Origin: Sulfuricurvum sp.
GTDB taxonomy: Bacteria > Campylobacterota > Campylobacteria > Campylobacterales > Sulfurimonadaceae
Direction of reading: 5' to 3'
NCBI RefSeq assembly: GCF_030691015.1
Contig: NZ_JAUYFF010000008.1
Span: 62,001 to 126,000 of the forward strand
DNA: 64,000 bases
The position numbers and the translations under genes were made by a program. Positions 9,040-18,644 of the stretch are shown here, piece after piece (within the stretch, counting starts at the first letter, position 1; the number at the start of each line of letters is the position of its first letter). Under the pieces are notes generated by a model. It was not told the DNA's origin, made no database searches, and was given only the letters and a program-made list of their open reading frames with translations.

Positions 9040-10707
9040 ATGTTGCGCTCGATTCAAGACTCTCTAGAGCCGAAACTTATTACCCTTTTCCGACGTCAAG
9101 GCTACAGCCGTTCCGATTTTATCGCTGATGCCATTGCGGGACTTGCGGTCGCCATCGTCGCTCTTCCGCTGGCTATGGCAATCGCTATCGCTTCGAATCT
9201 TCCGCCCGAACGTGGCCTCTTTACCGCTATTGTTGCCGGATTTTTGATTTCGGCACACGGAGGAAGCCGTTACCAGATCGGAGGACCCACAGCGGCATTC
9301 ATCGTCACGGTTGCGATGGTTGCAATGAAACACGGCTACGAGGGGCTGGTTCTGGCCACCATTATGGCGGGTGTCATTTTAATGATCATGGCATTTTTAC
9401 GAACGGGTGAACTGATCAAATTTATCCCCTACCCCGTCATCGTCGGATTTACCTCTGGGATCGCACTGCTCATCGCTTTTTCACAAATACGAGACTTTTT
9501 CGGCCTCTCCATCACCACCGTCCCCCCCGATTTTATCGATAAACTCAGCGTCTATGTTCTCCACTTGCATGAGACCAATTTTTCCGCTGTACTCGTAGCA
9601 TTAACTTCCATAGGGATTATAGTGGTAGCCAAACGCTATATACCGCGTATACCGGGTCCCATTATTGTCGTTACCATCAGCGCCCTTGCCGTATGGGCAT
9701 TTAATCTCCCCATAGAGACGATAGAGAGCCGTTTCGGTGCTATCCCCTCCATGCTCCCAAGTCCCGTATGGCCTGAGATCACCTTCGAAAAGCTCCGTCT
9801 CCTTCTCCCCGATGCGATTACCATTGCTACACTCGCCGCAATCGAATCACTCCTCTCGGCTGTTGTTGCCGATGGGATGACAGGAACGCGTCATAAATCA
9901 AATGCCGAGCTCTTAGGTCAGGGGGTTGCCAATATCGCCTCCGGAATATTCGGAGGGCTCCCCGCCACAGGTGCAATCGCCCGAACCGCTACCAACATCA
10001 AAGCAGGAGCCAGAACCCCCGTTGCGGGGATGATGCACGCCGCATGGCTGTTTCTTTTTATGCTCCTCCTCTCACCGCTGATTATCAAAGTCCCTCTTGC
10101 CGCTTTAGCAGCCATACTGATGGTCGTTGCATGGAATATGTCCGAGATAAAACACGTCCGAGAGATTATGAGAGCACCAAGAACCGACCGTATTGTCCTC
10201 GTTTTGACCTTTTTGCTGACGGTATTGGTCGATCTGAATTTTGCGATCCAAGCGGGAATTGCCCTCGCCTCAATCCTCTTTATCGATCAAATGATGAAAA
10301 CGACCCAAATCCGTGCCATAGAGTCAGAAGAGAATGATCCCGATTCGACCTCCAATAAAATCATACCGAGCGGTGTCGAAGTGTATGAGATACAAGGGCC
10401 CCTCTTTTTTGGAGTCGCAGAGAAACTTGTCGATACCCTTATGCTCTTTGAAAAGCCTCCGCGCATCTTTATCTTGCGTATGCGCTATGTCCCTCTCATC
10501 GATGCAGCGGGGTTGCACGCACTGGAAATACTTCAAGAGAGACTCTCTGAATATCATACACACCTTATTCTATCAGGGGTAAATCCTCAAGTTCGTCGCT
10601 TTATTACATCCTCACATATCGATGAAAAAATTGGTCATCAGAATATCGTCGATCATATCGATAAAGCCATACTAAGAGCCAATGAAATAATGGAAGAAGA
10701 AAATTGA
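9040..10707 (+). CDS. SulP-family anion transporter with STAS domain
   Basis: A 555-residue SulP permease, about 60 residues longer than the one at 3.3-4.8 kb and of a different subgroup. The membrane domain starts with GLAVAIVALPLAMAIAIA and SGGLFT-like helices and contains IGGPTAAFIV, a conserved substrate-site segment. The STAS domain occupies about residues 430-545 with PPRIFILRMRYVPLIDAAG near its core. The start at 9040 is preceded by AAGGAC at a suitable distance; ATG 9007 is possible but lacks a ribosome binding site. It follows the P-type ATPase by about 70 bases in the same direction, so joint transcription is possible. Confidence 0.88.
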   Translation: MLRSIQDSLEPKLITLFRRQGYSRSDFIADAIAGLAVAIVALPLAMAIAIASNLPPERGLFTAIVAGFLISAHGGSRYQIGGPTAAFIVTVAMVAMKHGYEGLVLATIMAGVILMIMAFLRTGELIKFIPYPVIVGFTSGIALLIAFSQIRDFFGLSITTVPPDFIDKLSVYVLHLHETNFSAVLVALTSIGIIVVAKRYIPRIPGPIIVVTISALAVWAFNLPIETIESRFGAIPSMLPSPVWPEITFEKLRLLLPDAITIATLAAIESLLSAVVADGMTGTRHKSNAELLGQGVANIASGIFGGLPATGAIARTATNIKAGARTPVAGMMHAAWLFLFMLLLSPLIIKVPLAALAAILMVVAWNMSEIKHVREIMRAPRTDRIVLVLTFLLTVLVDLNFAIQAGIALASILFIDQMMKTTQIRAIESEENDPDSTSNKIIPSGVEVYEIQGPLFFGVAEKLVDTLMLFEKPPRIFILRMRYVPLIDAAGLHALEILQERLSEYHTHLILSGVNPQVRRFITSSHIDEKIGHQNIVDHIDKAILRANEIMEEEN

Positions 10708-10712
10708 AGAGG

Positions 10713-13058
10713 TTACCCTTGTACCGAACAGTTCTGAACATCATGGGTAAGCAACTCTTCAAATTGTGAAACCTGAACGGGTTTACTGCACAAATACCCT
10801 TGAAAATACTGGCACCCGTGATTTTCGAGAAATCTGAACTGCTCGATCGTCTCGACACCCTCCGCAATCACATCAAATTTAAAAATGGATGCCATAGAAA
10901 GAATCGTTTCCACCAATGCGGCATCATCGGCATCACTCATAATATCCCGTACAAAGCTCCGATCGATTTTTAGTGTCGAAAACGGCAGACGTTTCAGATA
11001 GGCTAATGAGGAATATCCCGTGCCGAAATCGTCCATCGAAATATTAATACCTGCATGCCGTAAACGGTTCATTTTATCGATAACCGTATCGATTTTATCA
11101 ATAACGGTCGATTCTGTCAGTTCCAATTCGAGCATTGAGGGGACAATCCCGCTCTCAGCCACAATCCGTATCACTTTATCCACAAAGTCGCTTTGACGAA
11201 ACTGCACGGCACTCACATTGATGGCGATACGGTCAATATGGGACTGACTCAAATTTTCAGAGCGCCAGTGAACAAACTGAGTGCACGCTTCACGCAATAC
11301 CCATTCGCCGATAGAGACGATCAAACCGCTCTCTTCGGCAATATCGATTATCTCATCGGGCATTACAAGCCCTAATTCCGGATGATTCCAACGCAACAGC
11401 GCCTCTGCACCGACAATCTTTTTCGTCGAAATTTCGATAACGGGCTGATAATAGAGTTCCAATTCCCCGTTTTTGATGGCTGAACGGAGTGCATTTTCCA
11501 AAAAGAGCCGCTTTTTGATCCATTGATCCATCTGATCTTGATAAAATCGGGTTGTGTTTCTCCCCTCTTTTTTTGCTTGGTACATGGCGGTATCAGCGAA
11601 TTTGAGCAAATCGTCGGCACTTTGCACCTCAGAAGAGACCAAAGCTATTCCGATACTGGAGCTGGTAGTAATCGTCTCCGCCGCTCCTACATCAAAAGGG
11701 GTAGAAAAAACCTCATGTATTTTTTCGGCTACCGTTTCAGCCCGCGTTACAGCAACAAGAGGATCGCTTCCCAGATCATTAAGTAAAATAACAAATTCAT
11801 CACCGCCCAAACGGGCAACCGTATCTCCCTCTCGACAAATACGGCTCAACCGTGCAGCCGTTTCGATTAACAACAAATCGCCGACATAATGCCCTAGTGA
11901 ATCGTTGACACTTTTAAAATGATCCAAATCCAAAAACATAACGGCAACCAAACTTCCATGTCGTCGGTAATGAGAGAGGGATTGTTCTAACCGATCTTTC
12001 ATCAACACACGATTGGGAATATCGGTCAGTGCATCGAAATAGGCCTGATGTTTTATCTTCTCTTCAGCTTTGATACGTTCCGTAATATCGGTCACGATGG
12101 CAACGCCGCCGATAATCTCCCTCTGGGCATTGTACATCGGTGATGTTTGGAACGTAATCCACAAATTTACTTTCTTGATCATCGATACATACGGCCCTTC
12201 GTAATACCCTTTTTCCCCTTTGGTAGCGGATATCATGGCTTCATACAAACACGTATCAGGAAGTTTTTTCAGATCCAATCCGATCATTTGTTCCTTATCA
12301 ATTTGAAGTTTTTTCATCATCTCAATATTTGAATTGATAACAATCAAATTAATATCGTAATAAAAAATACCGGTTGGCGCTTCTTTGAAAATCGTTTCAA
12401 AATGCTCTTCAGAGAGGTCTAATGCTTCCATCGCTTTTTGGTGAAGAATTTTTGACTTTAACGCACTCATAATATTCGCGTGAATCCTCTTGGAAGCACT
12501 TGCCAATAAGAAAAAGTATGCGACAACCAATATCCCCATCATCTGAAATTCAAATTCACCTTGCAAAAACATCACCATAAGCATCGGGACTAAAAGAAGG
12601 AGTAAAAAAACAATCGCCATACTAAGCAATGAGGCCAATGTACCCGAGGCAACAGAGGCAATCCCTGTCAGCAAGAAAATTAGAAAAAACTGGTGTAGCT
12701 GATCCGATGTTTGAAAAAGAAAGAATGCCGAACTCCCCCAGACCGCTGCGGAGGTATACATAACGTACATGAAACGTCTTTCCCATGTTTTAGTATTATA
12801 ATCATGAGAATAACGACGATACGCACGCAAAAGCCAAAAACGCCACAACAGTGTTGCAATAACAATACTAAACCAGAGTGCAACTTGAGAGAATAAAGGT
12901 GTTTTAATAAATAAAAATAAAAGGACAGAAGCGCCGAAAAAGAGGGGGAAGAGTGAGGCAAAGGCTTGTTTGAATGCAATGGCAACTTGTTCAGCGTGTA
13001 TTCGCTCTTTATCCGCCGTGTCCACATCTCTAAAAAAATCTTTTTTATTAAAAACCAT
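10713..13058 (-). CDS. Membrane-anchored PAS-GGDEF-EAL cyclic-di-GMP protein
   Basis: A 781-residue protein: several membrane helices between residues 30 and 190 (MASE-like sensor region), a PAS domain (about 215-330), a GGDEF domain (about 345-510) with an intact RLGGDEF signature, and an EAL domain (about 525-775) with EALLRW, an ELTES element and DDFGTGYSSLAYL. Both catalytic signatures are complete, so it could make and degrade cyclic di-GMP; which activity dominates cannot be read from the sequence. It is convergent with the SulP gene (5-base gap) and divergent from flgA. Confidence 0.9.
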   Translation of the reverse strand: MVFNKKDFFRDVDTADKERIHAEQVAIAFKQAFASLFPLFFGASVLLFLFIKTPLFSQVALWFSIVIATLLWRFWLLRAYRRYSHDYNTKTWERRFMYVMYTSAAVWGSSAFFLFQTSDQLHQFFLIFLLTGIASVASGTLASLLSMAIVFLLLLLVPMLMVMFLQGEFEFQMMGILVVAYFFLLASASKRIHANIMSALKSKILHQKAMEALDLSEEHFETIFKEAPTGIFYYDINLIVINSNIEMMKKLQIDKEQMIGLDLKKLPDTCLYEAMISATKGEKGYYEGPYVSMIKKVNLWITFQTSPMYNAQREIIGGVAIVTDITERIKAEEKIKHQAYFDALTDIPNRVLMKDRLEQSLSHYRRHGSLVAVMFLDLDHFKSVNDSLGHYVGDLLLIETAARLSRICREGDTVARLGGDEFVILLNDLGSDPLVAVTRAETVAEKIHEVFSTPFDVGAAETITTSSSIGIALVSSEVQSADDLLKFADTAMYQAKKEGRNTTRFYQDQMDQWIKKRLFLENALRSAIKNGELELYYQPVIEISTKKIVGAEALLRWNHPELGLVMPDEIIDIAEESGLIVSIGEWVLREACTQFVHWRSENLSQSHIDRIAINVSAVQFRQSDFVDKVIRIVAESGIVPSMLELELTESTVIDKIDTVIDKMNRLRHAGINISMDDFGTGYSSLAYLKRLPFSTLKIDRSFVRDIMSDADDAALVETILSMASIFKFDVIAEGVETIEQFRFLENHGCQYFQGYLCSKPVQVSQFEELLTHDVQNCSVQG

Positions 13059-13143
13059 TGTACCCGCATTATTAATTGGATGAGATGGGTTAGGATAACG
13101 TAAAACTAATGAAAAACAAATCTCGTTATGTTACAATTCTCTA

Positions 13144-14007
13144 ATGAATATCCTCTTTTTAGCCCTTTTGCTTTTATTTAACCTACACGCCTATGAACTA
13201 GCCGAAACCTATGAGTACGATACTGCTATTATTTATTCAAACGATCTCTTTCCCACCCTTCCCAAAAAGTTTGAAATTCTCCAAATTCCGTCCGATAAAA
13301 ACCATTACCGTCTTGATGCCCAAATTATCGCCAAAACTTTTGAACTCAACGGGATTACCATCGACATTACCAAAACGCGCTATGTCAATTTTACAAAGCG
13401 TACTACGGTCGATTTTACCCCTCTAAAATATCAGCTTTGGGAGATGTTCAAAGAGCAGTATCCCACCATTGAAATCAAGAGTATTACTATCAGCTCACGA
13501 GGGCACCTCTCCTCTATACGAAAAAACGTGAAAGGTATTTTTGATGATCGATTTTATCAAAATAGCAGCGGAACCTTTTATTATTTCGATGAACAAGGTA
13601 TTCGACATTACCTCGATTATTCCATTCAAGCCATGATCGGAGTTCTTCATACAACCCAAAAAGTCTCCAGAAAAGAGCGGATCAGTGGTTTTAATACCCT
13701 CTTAAAGCCCATACCGTTCACATCCTTTAAAGACAAACCGCTTACCGCACTTCCCGATCAACCGTCTCGTTTTCGATCCAATCTTAAACCATCCAGTCCC
13801 ATAACCCTCCGTAATATCGAAACAATCCCTTTCGTTTTGAAAAATGAAAAAGTGATTGTCGAAGTTAAAAGTGATGGAGTTATCGTGGAGTTTGGGGCAC
13901 TTGCGACGCAAGAGGGGTTACTCTATGATATTATTACAATCCAAAAAAGCGACGGCAAACGAGCCAAAGCCAAAGTGATCGGAGAGAAACGGGTGGAATT
14001 GCAATGA
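13144..14007 (+). CDS. flgA: Flagellar P-ring assembly chaperone FlgA-like
   Basis: A 287-residue secreted protein with an N-terminal signal peptide (about residues 1-17, hydrophobic LFLALLLLFNLHAYA-like). The C-terminal ~70 residues have the FlgA/SAF pattern: VIVEVKSDGVIVEFGALATQ, then a Gly/Asp-containing turn and KRAKAKVIGEKRVEL. FlgA helps assemble the flagellar P-ring in the periplasm. The N-terminal half is weakly conserved, as in other Campylobacterota FlgA proteins. It overlaps ubiX by 4 bases and heads the block flgA-ubiX-coaD-tmk-hisS-speA-cysE, an order I recognise from Campylobacter, which supports the call. No flagellar genes are nearby otherwise. Confidence 0.75.
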   Translation: MNILFLALLLLFNLHAYELAETYEYDTAIIYSNDLFPTLPKKFEILQIPSDKNHYRLDAQIIAKTFELNGITIDITKTRYVNFTKRTTVDFTPLKYQLWEMFKEQYPTIEIKSITISSRGHLSSIRKNVKGIFDDRFYQNSSGTFYYFDEQGIRHYLDYSIQAMIGVLHTTQKVSRKERISGFNTLLKPIPFTSFKDKPLTALPDQPSRFRSNLKPSSPITLRNIETIPFVLKNEKVIVEVKSDGVIVEFGALATQEGLLYDIITIQKSDGKRAKAKVIGEKRVELQ

Positions 14008-14531
14008 AAATCGTCGTCGGTATCAGCGGTGCCAGTGGTGCCAATTTAGGGTTAAAATTAGTACATGCCCTCCCTGATGACGTTCAAAAGCATCTCATCC
14101 TTTCCGAACACGCTAAAATCGTATTGGAAAAAGAAGAGAACCTGACCCTTCACCAAAATAACGAGATATGGGCTTCCGTCGCCTCGGGTTCCTACGGTGC
14201 GGATGCTATGATTATTACCCCATGCAGCATGAATACTCTCGCTAAAATCGCATGCGGTATCGCCGACAACCTGATCACCCGCGCCGCTGCGGTTATGATC
14301 AAAGAGCGCCGTACATTAGTCCTCGCACCGCGTGAGATCCCATTTTCACCCATCGCGCTGGAAAATATGCATAAACTTTCCATGATAGGGGTCATAATCG
14401 CGCCACCTGTTCTTGCCTATTACGGGGATCAGGAAGATTTAGAATCGATGGAAAACTTTATGATCGGCAAATGGTTCGATCTTCTCGGAATCGAGAATAA
14501 TCTTTATAAACGATGGAATCCTGATGCATAA
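14004..14531 (+). CDS. ubiX: Flavin prenyltransferase UbiX
   Basis: A 175-residue flavoprotein of the UbiX/Pad1 family with the N-terminal FMN-binding motif GISGASGANLGLKL, the SGSYGADAMIITPCSMNTLAKIA segment and LVLAPREIPFS, all characteristic. It attaches a dimethylallyl group to FMN to make the prenylated cofactor used by UbiD-type decarboxylases in quinone biosynthesis. ATG overlaps the end of flgA by 4 bases and its own end overlaps coaD by 8 bases, so expression is tightly coupled to the housekeeping operon. Confidence 0.93.
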   Translation: MKIVVGISGASGANLGLKLVHALPDDVQKHLILSEHAKIVLEKEENLTLHQNNEIWASVASGSYGADAMIITPCSMNTLAKIACGIADNLITRAAAVMIKERRTLVLAPREIPFSPIALENMHKLSMIGVIIAPPVLAYYGDQEDLESMENFMIGKWFDLLGIENNLYKRWNPDA

Positions 14532-15015
14532 AATAGCCCTTTATCCGGGAACCTTCGACCCGATTACCAACGGCCATTTTGATATTATCGAGCGTGGAAT
14601 CAAACTCTTCGACGAAGTGATCATCGCCGTTGCCGATTCTCAAGAAAAAAAGCCGATGTTTACGTTGCAAGAACGTGTTGATATGGTTAAGTTGGCGGTC
14701 AGAGACCTTGAGCGGGTACAAGTTGTCGGATTTGATAATCTCACCGTTGAACTTGCTAACACCCTCGGAGCTACCGTACTTATTCGCGGACTTCGTGCGG
14801 TGAGTGATTTTGAATTCGAGCTTCAGCTGGGATATCTTAACAACTCCCTTGATCCGAATATCGAAACGGTCTATCTGATGCCAAAACTCAAACACGCGTT
14901 TATCAGCTCTTCCATTGTACGCAACCTGTTGAAATTCAACGGTAAAACGGTGCATTTGCTTCCTGAGCCGGTTCAAAATGTTATCGGGAGTATGAAATCA
15001 TGTACGTTGCGATAG
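14524..15015 (+). CDS. coaD: Phosphopantetheine adenylyltransferase
   Basis: A 163-residue nucleotidyltransferase of normal family length. It has the (H/T)xGH motif as TNGH in YPGTFDPITNGHFDI, and the C-terminal ISSSIVRNLL segment that binds ATP. It catalyses the fourth step of coenzyme A synthesis, 4'-phosphopantetheine plus ATP to dephospho-CoA. It overlaps ubiX upstream and tmk downstream (16 bases), part of the syntenic operon. Confidence 0.96.
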   Translation: MHKIALYPGTFDPITNGHFDIIERGIKLFDEVIIAVADSQEKKPMFTLQERVDMVKLAVRDLERVQVVGFDNLTVELANTLGATVLIRGLRAVSDFEFELQLGYLNNSLDPNIETVYLMPKLKHAFISSSIVRNLLKFNGKTVHLLPEPVQNVIGSMKSCTLR

Positions 15016-15581
15016 AGGGGATCGATACCGCCGGAAAAAGCACCCAGATCGAAGCGCTTCGTTCCCTTTTTCCCGAAGCACTGATTACCAAAGAACCGGG
15101 CGGTACTCCCGCAGGTGTCGAAATCCGAAACATGGTTTTATTCGGTAATTTAAAAAGTAAAATGGCTGAGATTTTGCTCTTTTTGGCCGATCGTGCCGAA
15201 CATACGGAAGAAATAATATTACCTAATTTGAACAAACTCATTATCAGTGACCGATCCGCCGTATCGGGGATGGCGTATGCCAGTGTCCAAAACCTCTGCG
15301 ATGAATCAACATTGGTATCTCTAAACCGTCTTGCCACCAACGGAACGCTTCCCGAGGTGGTGTTTATCCTAAAATTGACACCCGAAGAACTCAGCTATAG
15401 ATTGAGCCAAAAAGAACACGATGTTATCGAATCACGAGGAGTTGATTATCTTCTCAACATCCAAGATGCCCTCATCGCTTCGGCCTATGCCCTCGGAATC
15501 CAAACCGTCGTAATCGATGCGACACAATCTATCGATACTATTACAGAAGAAATTACCACCTTTATCAAAGGAGCCTTATGA
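15000..15581 (+). CDS. tmk: Thymidylate kinase
   Basis: A 193-residue P-loop kinase with the Walker A region IEGIDTAGKSTQ, the DRS element (ISDRSAVSGMAY) and the EPGGTPAG segment that binds TMP. It phosphorylates dTMP to dTDP. The protein is slightly shorter than E. coli Tmk (213), as is usual in Campylobacterota. The start lies inside coaD and the stop overlaps hisS by 4 bases. Confidence 0.95.
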   Translation: MYVAIEGIDTAGKSTQIEALRSLFPEALITKEPGGTPAGVEIRNMVLFGNLKSKMAEILLFLADRAEHTEEIILPNLNKLIISDRSAVSGMAYASVQNLCDESTLVSLNRLATNGTLPEVVFILKLTPEELSYRLSQKEHDVIESRGVDYLLNIQDALIASAYALGIQTVVIDATQSIDTITEEITTFIKGAL

Positions 15582-16795
15582 TCCAATCTTTGCGCGGAAT
15601 GAACGACATCCTCTCCGAGGACTATGAACGTTTTGAATACTTTATAACCACTGCTTCTACTATCGCCAAGCGTTACGGGTTTCACTACATTGAAACTCCC
15701 CTGCTCGAAGAGACGGCATTGTTCAAACGCTCGGTCGGAGAATCCAGCGATATCGTCGGCAAAGAGATGTATCAGTTTATCGATAAAGGTGAAAACGACG
15801 TCTGTCTGCGCCCAGAGGGAACAGCGGGAGTCGTCCGAGCATTTGTACAGCATAAGCTCGACAAAAAGGGTGGAATCCACCGCTTTTATTACCACGGAGC
15901 TATGTTTCGCTACGAGCGTCCCCAAAAAGGGCGTTTACGTGAATTTCACCAATTCGGCGTAGAGAGTTTCGGGGTTGACTCCGTCTACGAAGACGCATTA
16001 ATGATTATGATGGTGGCCGATATCCTCAAAGCTCTCGGTATCGGGTATCGCCTCAAATTAAACTCTCTCGGGGATCAAAATTGTATGCCTGCATATCGTG
16101 AAAAGCTCGTCAGCTTTGTCGAGAGCTGCGGTGATGCGATCTGCGGCGACTGTGAACGCCGCAAGCTCACTAACCCTATACGAGTTTTGGATTGTAAAAA
16201 CGAAGCATGCCAAAGTCACTATGTCAATGCACCGAAATTGATCAACAACCTCTGTGACGGGTGCCAGAGCGATTTTGATACGTTAAAAACGATTTTGGAT
16301 CAGCACGCTATCGCGTATGAGATCGATACCAACCTTGTACGGGGATTGGATTACTACTCTAAAACAGCGTTTGAGTTTGTCAGCGATAATATCGGGTCTC
16401 AAAGTGCCATCGCCGGCGGCGGGCGTTATGATCGCCTTATCGAATTTCTAGACGGTAAACCGACCCCTGCGGTAGGATTTGCACTGGGAATCGAGCGGTT
16501 GATGGAGCTTATCGTTATGCCCGAATCCGTACGTGAGGGGTATTATTTAGGAGCCATGGATTCTGAAGCCATCGCACCGATACTTTTATGCGCCGAAAAA
16601 ATACGTCGAAGCGATAAAGCGGTCGTCGAATACGAGGCACGCTCACTAAAAGCGCACCTTAAGGGAGCTGATCGTATCAATGCCCGCTATTGCGCCGTGA
16701 TCGGTGAAAATGAGCTGGCTCAAAACACTATCTGGGTGAAAGATCTAGTCGAAAAGACCGAATCTCTCATCCCGCTAAATGATTTTTTTGTATAA
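15578..16795 (+). CDS. hisS: Histidyl-tRNA synthetase
   Basis: A 405-residue class II aminoacyl-tRNA synthetase. Motif 2 is seen as FRYERPQKGRLREFHQFGVE near residues 110-130, the histidine-A loop as LVRGLDYYSKTAFEF, and motif 3 as GFALGIERLM; the last ~90 residues are the anticodon-binding domain. A cluster of four cysteines around CGDCERR and CKNEACQ in the insertion domain may bind a metal. It charges tRNA-His and sits between tmk and speA, with 4-base and near-contact junctions. Confidence 0.95.
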   Translation: MIQSLRGMNDILSEDYERFEYFITTASTIAKRYGFHYIETPLLEETALFKRSVGESSDIVGKEMYQFIDKGENDVCLRPEGTAGVVRAFVQHKLDKKGGIHRFYYHGAMFRYERPQKGRLREFHQFGVESFGVDSVYEDALMIMMVADILKALGIGYRLKLNSLGDQNCMPAYREKLVSFVESCGDAICGDCERRKLTNPIRVLDCKNEACQSHYVNAPKLINNLCDGCQSDFDTLKTILDQHAIAYEIDTNLVRGLDYYSKTAFEFVSDNIGSQSAIAGGGRYDRLIEFLDGKPTPAVGFALGIERLMELIVMPESVREGYYLGAMDSEAIAPILLCAEKIRRSDKAVVEYEARSLKAHLKGADRINARYCAVIGENELAQNTIWVKDLVEKTESLIPLNDFFV

Positions 16796-16805
16796 GGGAG
16801 ATGAT

Positions 16806-18635
16806 GTGAAAACATACGGAATAGATATTTGGGGCGAAAACAACTTTATGATCGACCAAGGGAAGATCAAAGTCAACTACAAAAGTTCCCCCTCATTGCT
16901 TGAAATCACCCAAAAGGTACGTAAAACTAATCTGCGCGGGCCGCTTATCTTACGTTTTCCTCACTTGATCAGCAAACAGATCGATGCTTTGTACTCTAAC
17001 TTCCGCCGCGCCATTTTCGAGAACGATTACACCGGAAAATTTCACGCCGTTTTCCCTCTTAAAGTAAATCAGTTCCCCGAAGCGGTCGATGCTATCGTCG
17101 AACTCGGCGAAAAATACAGCTACGGGTTAGAAGCGGGTTCCAAAGCGGAACTCGCCCTTGCTATGGCCAAAACTGCGTTAGGTTCTCCTATCACCGTTAA
17201 CGGATTCAAAGACGAAGAGATGGTCACGCTGGGCTTTATGGCGGCTCAGATGGGTCATAACATCACGATTACCATCGAAGGGTTAGGGGAACTCGAATGG
17301 ATCATTGACGTCGCCCAATCGTGCGGTTTGAAAGTCCCTAACATCGGTATCCGTGTGCGCTTGCAGTCTGAGGGGAGCGGTATTTGGGCAAAAAGCAGCG
17401 GTATGAGTGCCAAATTCGGTCTTACCTCCACGGAGCTTATCGAAGCGATGCTGATGCTCCAAGATAATAATATGCTCGAGCATTTCAGTATGATCCATTT
17501 TCACATCGGGAGCCAGATGCAAGATATCGCCCCGTTGAAGCGTGTCTTGCGCGAAGCGGGAAATATCTATGCCGAACTCAAAAAAATGGGTGCCGACAAC
17601 CTCCAAGCGATCAATATCGGGGGAGGTTTGGCGGTAGAGTATTCCCAGCACACCTCGACTCGGATGCGTAACTATACCCTCGAAGAGTTCTCCAACAGTG
17701 TCGTCTTTTTGCTTCGTGAAATTATGAATGCCAAAGGGGTAACCCATCCCGATATCTTCACCGAATCGGGACGTTTTATCGTAGCATCTCACTCCGTTTT
17801 GATTGCCCCCGTTTTGGAGCTTTTCAGCCACGATTATCAAGCCAAATCGCTTAAGCTCAAAGAGAATAATCCGCCGCTGATCGAAGAGTTGCGCGAGCTT
17901 AATTCCCTCCTCTCCCCGCGTACCTGTATCGAGTATATGCATGATGCGCTCGATCACATGGAATCTTTGCTCACCTTGTTTAATCTTGGACATATTGACC
18001 TCCAAGACCGCTCAAATGCAGAGATTTTGGTGCACCAGATCATCAAGAAATCACTCTACCTCTCTCAGGATAATCCGATGCCTGAAATCGAGCGCTTACA
18101 GGTGAAGCTTCAAGAGCGCTATTTGATCAATACCTCTATTTTTCAGAGCATCCCCGATTATTGGGGATTGCAGCAGCAATTTCCAATCATGCCGCTCGAT
18201 CGTCTCGATATCCCCGCCATCCGTGCGGCGAGTCTATGGGATATCACCTGTGACAGTGACGGAGAGATTCGCTTTAAACCCGAAACTCCGTTGTACCTTC
18301 ATGATATCGATCTCGATGAAGAGGAGTATTTCCTTGCTTTCTTCAACGTCGGTGCCTATCAAGAGACCTTGGGGATGAATCATAACCTTTTCACCCACCC
18401 GAGCGAATGTACGATCCTTATCAACGAGACCGGATACGAAATCGAAAATTTCACCGAATCGGATAATGTTCTTAATATTCTCGAAGACATAGGGTATGAC
18501 GCTTCAAAACTTCTCACAAACCTTAAAAATAAACTTGCATCCAGTGATTTTAGGACAGAAGAAGAAAAAAGTGATACACTTCAAAAACTCGAAATGTACC
18601 TCTACCAAAACGGGTACCTCCGTACGACACGATAA
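16806..18635 (+). CDS. speA: Biosynthetic arginine decarboxylase
   Basis: A 609-residue PLP enzyme of fold type III. The PLP-lysine segment is FPLKVNQFPE near residue 85, and HIGSQMQDI and GGGLAVEYSQ belong to the phosphate-binding barrel; length fits SpeA (about 630). It turns arginine into agmatine for polyamine synthesis. I prefer the GTG at 16806: GGGAG sits 5 bases upstream and the next residues match the usual SpeA N-terminus. The ATG at 16779 lies inside hisS without a ribosome binding site. Confidence 0.92.
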   Translation: MKTYGIDIWGENNFMIDQGKIKVNYKSSPSLLEITQKVRKTNLRGPLILRFPHLISKQIDALYSNFRRAIFENDYTGKFHAVFPLKVNQFPEAVDAIVELGEKYSYGLEAGSKAELALAMAKTALGSPITVNGFKDEEMVTLGFMAAQMGHNITITIEGLGELEWIIDVAQSCGLKVPNIGIRVRLQSEGSGIWAKSSGMSAKFGLTSTELIEAMLMLQDNNMLEHFSMIHFHIGSQMQDIAPLKRVLREAGNIYAELKKMGADNLQAINIGGGLAVEYSQHTSTRMRNYTLEEFSNSVVFLLREIMNAKGVTHPDIFTESGRFIVASHSVLIAPVLELFSHDYQAKSLKLKENNPPLIEELRELNSLLSPRTCIEYMHDALDHMESLLTLFNLGHIDLQDRSNAEILVHQIIKKSLYLSQDNPMPEIERLQVKLQERYLINTSIFQSIPDYWGLQQQFPIMPLDRLDIPAIRAASLWDITCDSDGEIRFKPETPLYLHDIDLDEEEYFLAFFNVGAYQETLGMNHNLFTHPSECTILINETGYEIENFTESDNVLNILEDIGYDASKLLTNLKNKLASSDFRTEEEKSDTLQKLEMYLYQNGYLRTTR

Positions 18636-18644
18636 GGATTGAAA

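Noticed and set aside
17283-18005. 240-codon antisense frame inside speA
   Set aside because: The opposite strand encodes conserved arginine decarboxylase motifs throughout; the antisense translation resembles no protein and has no ribosome binding site.
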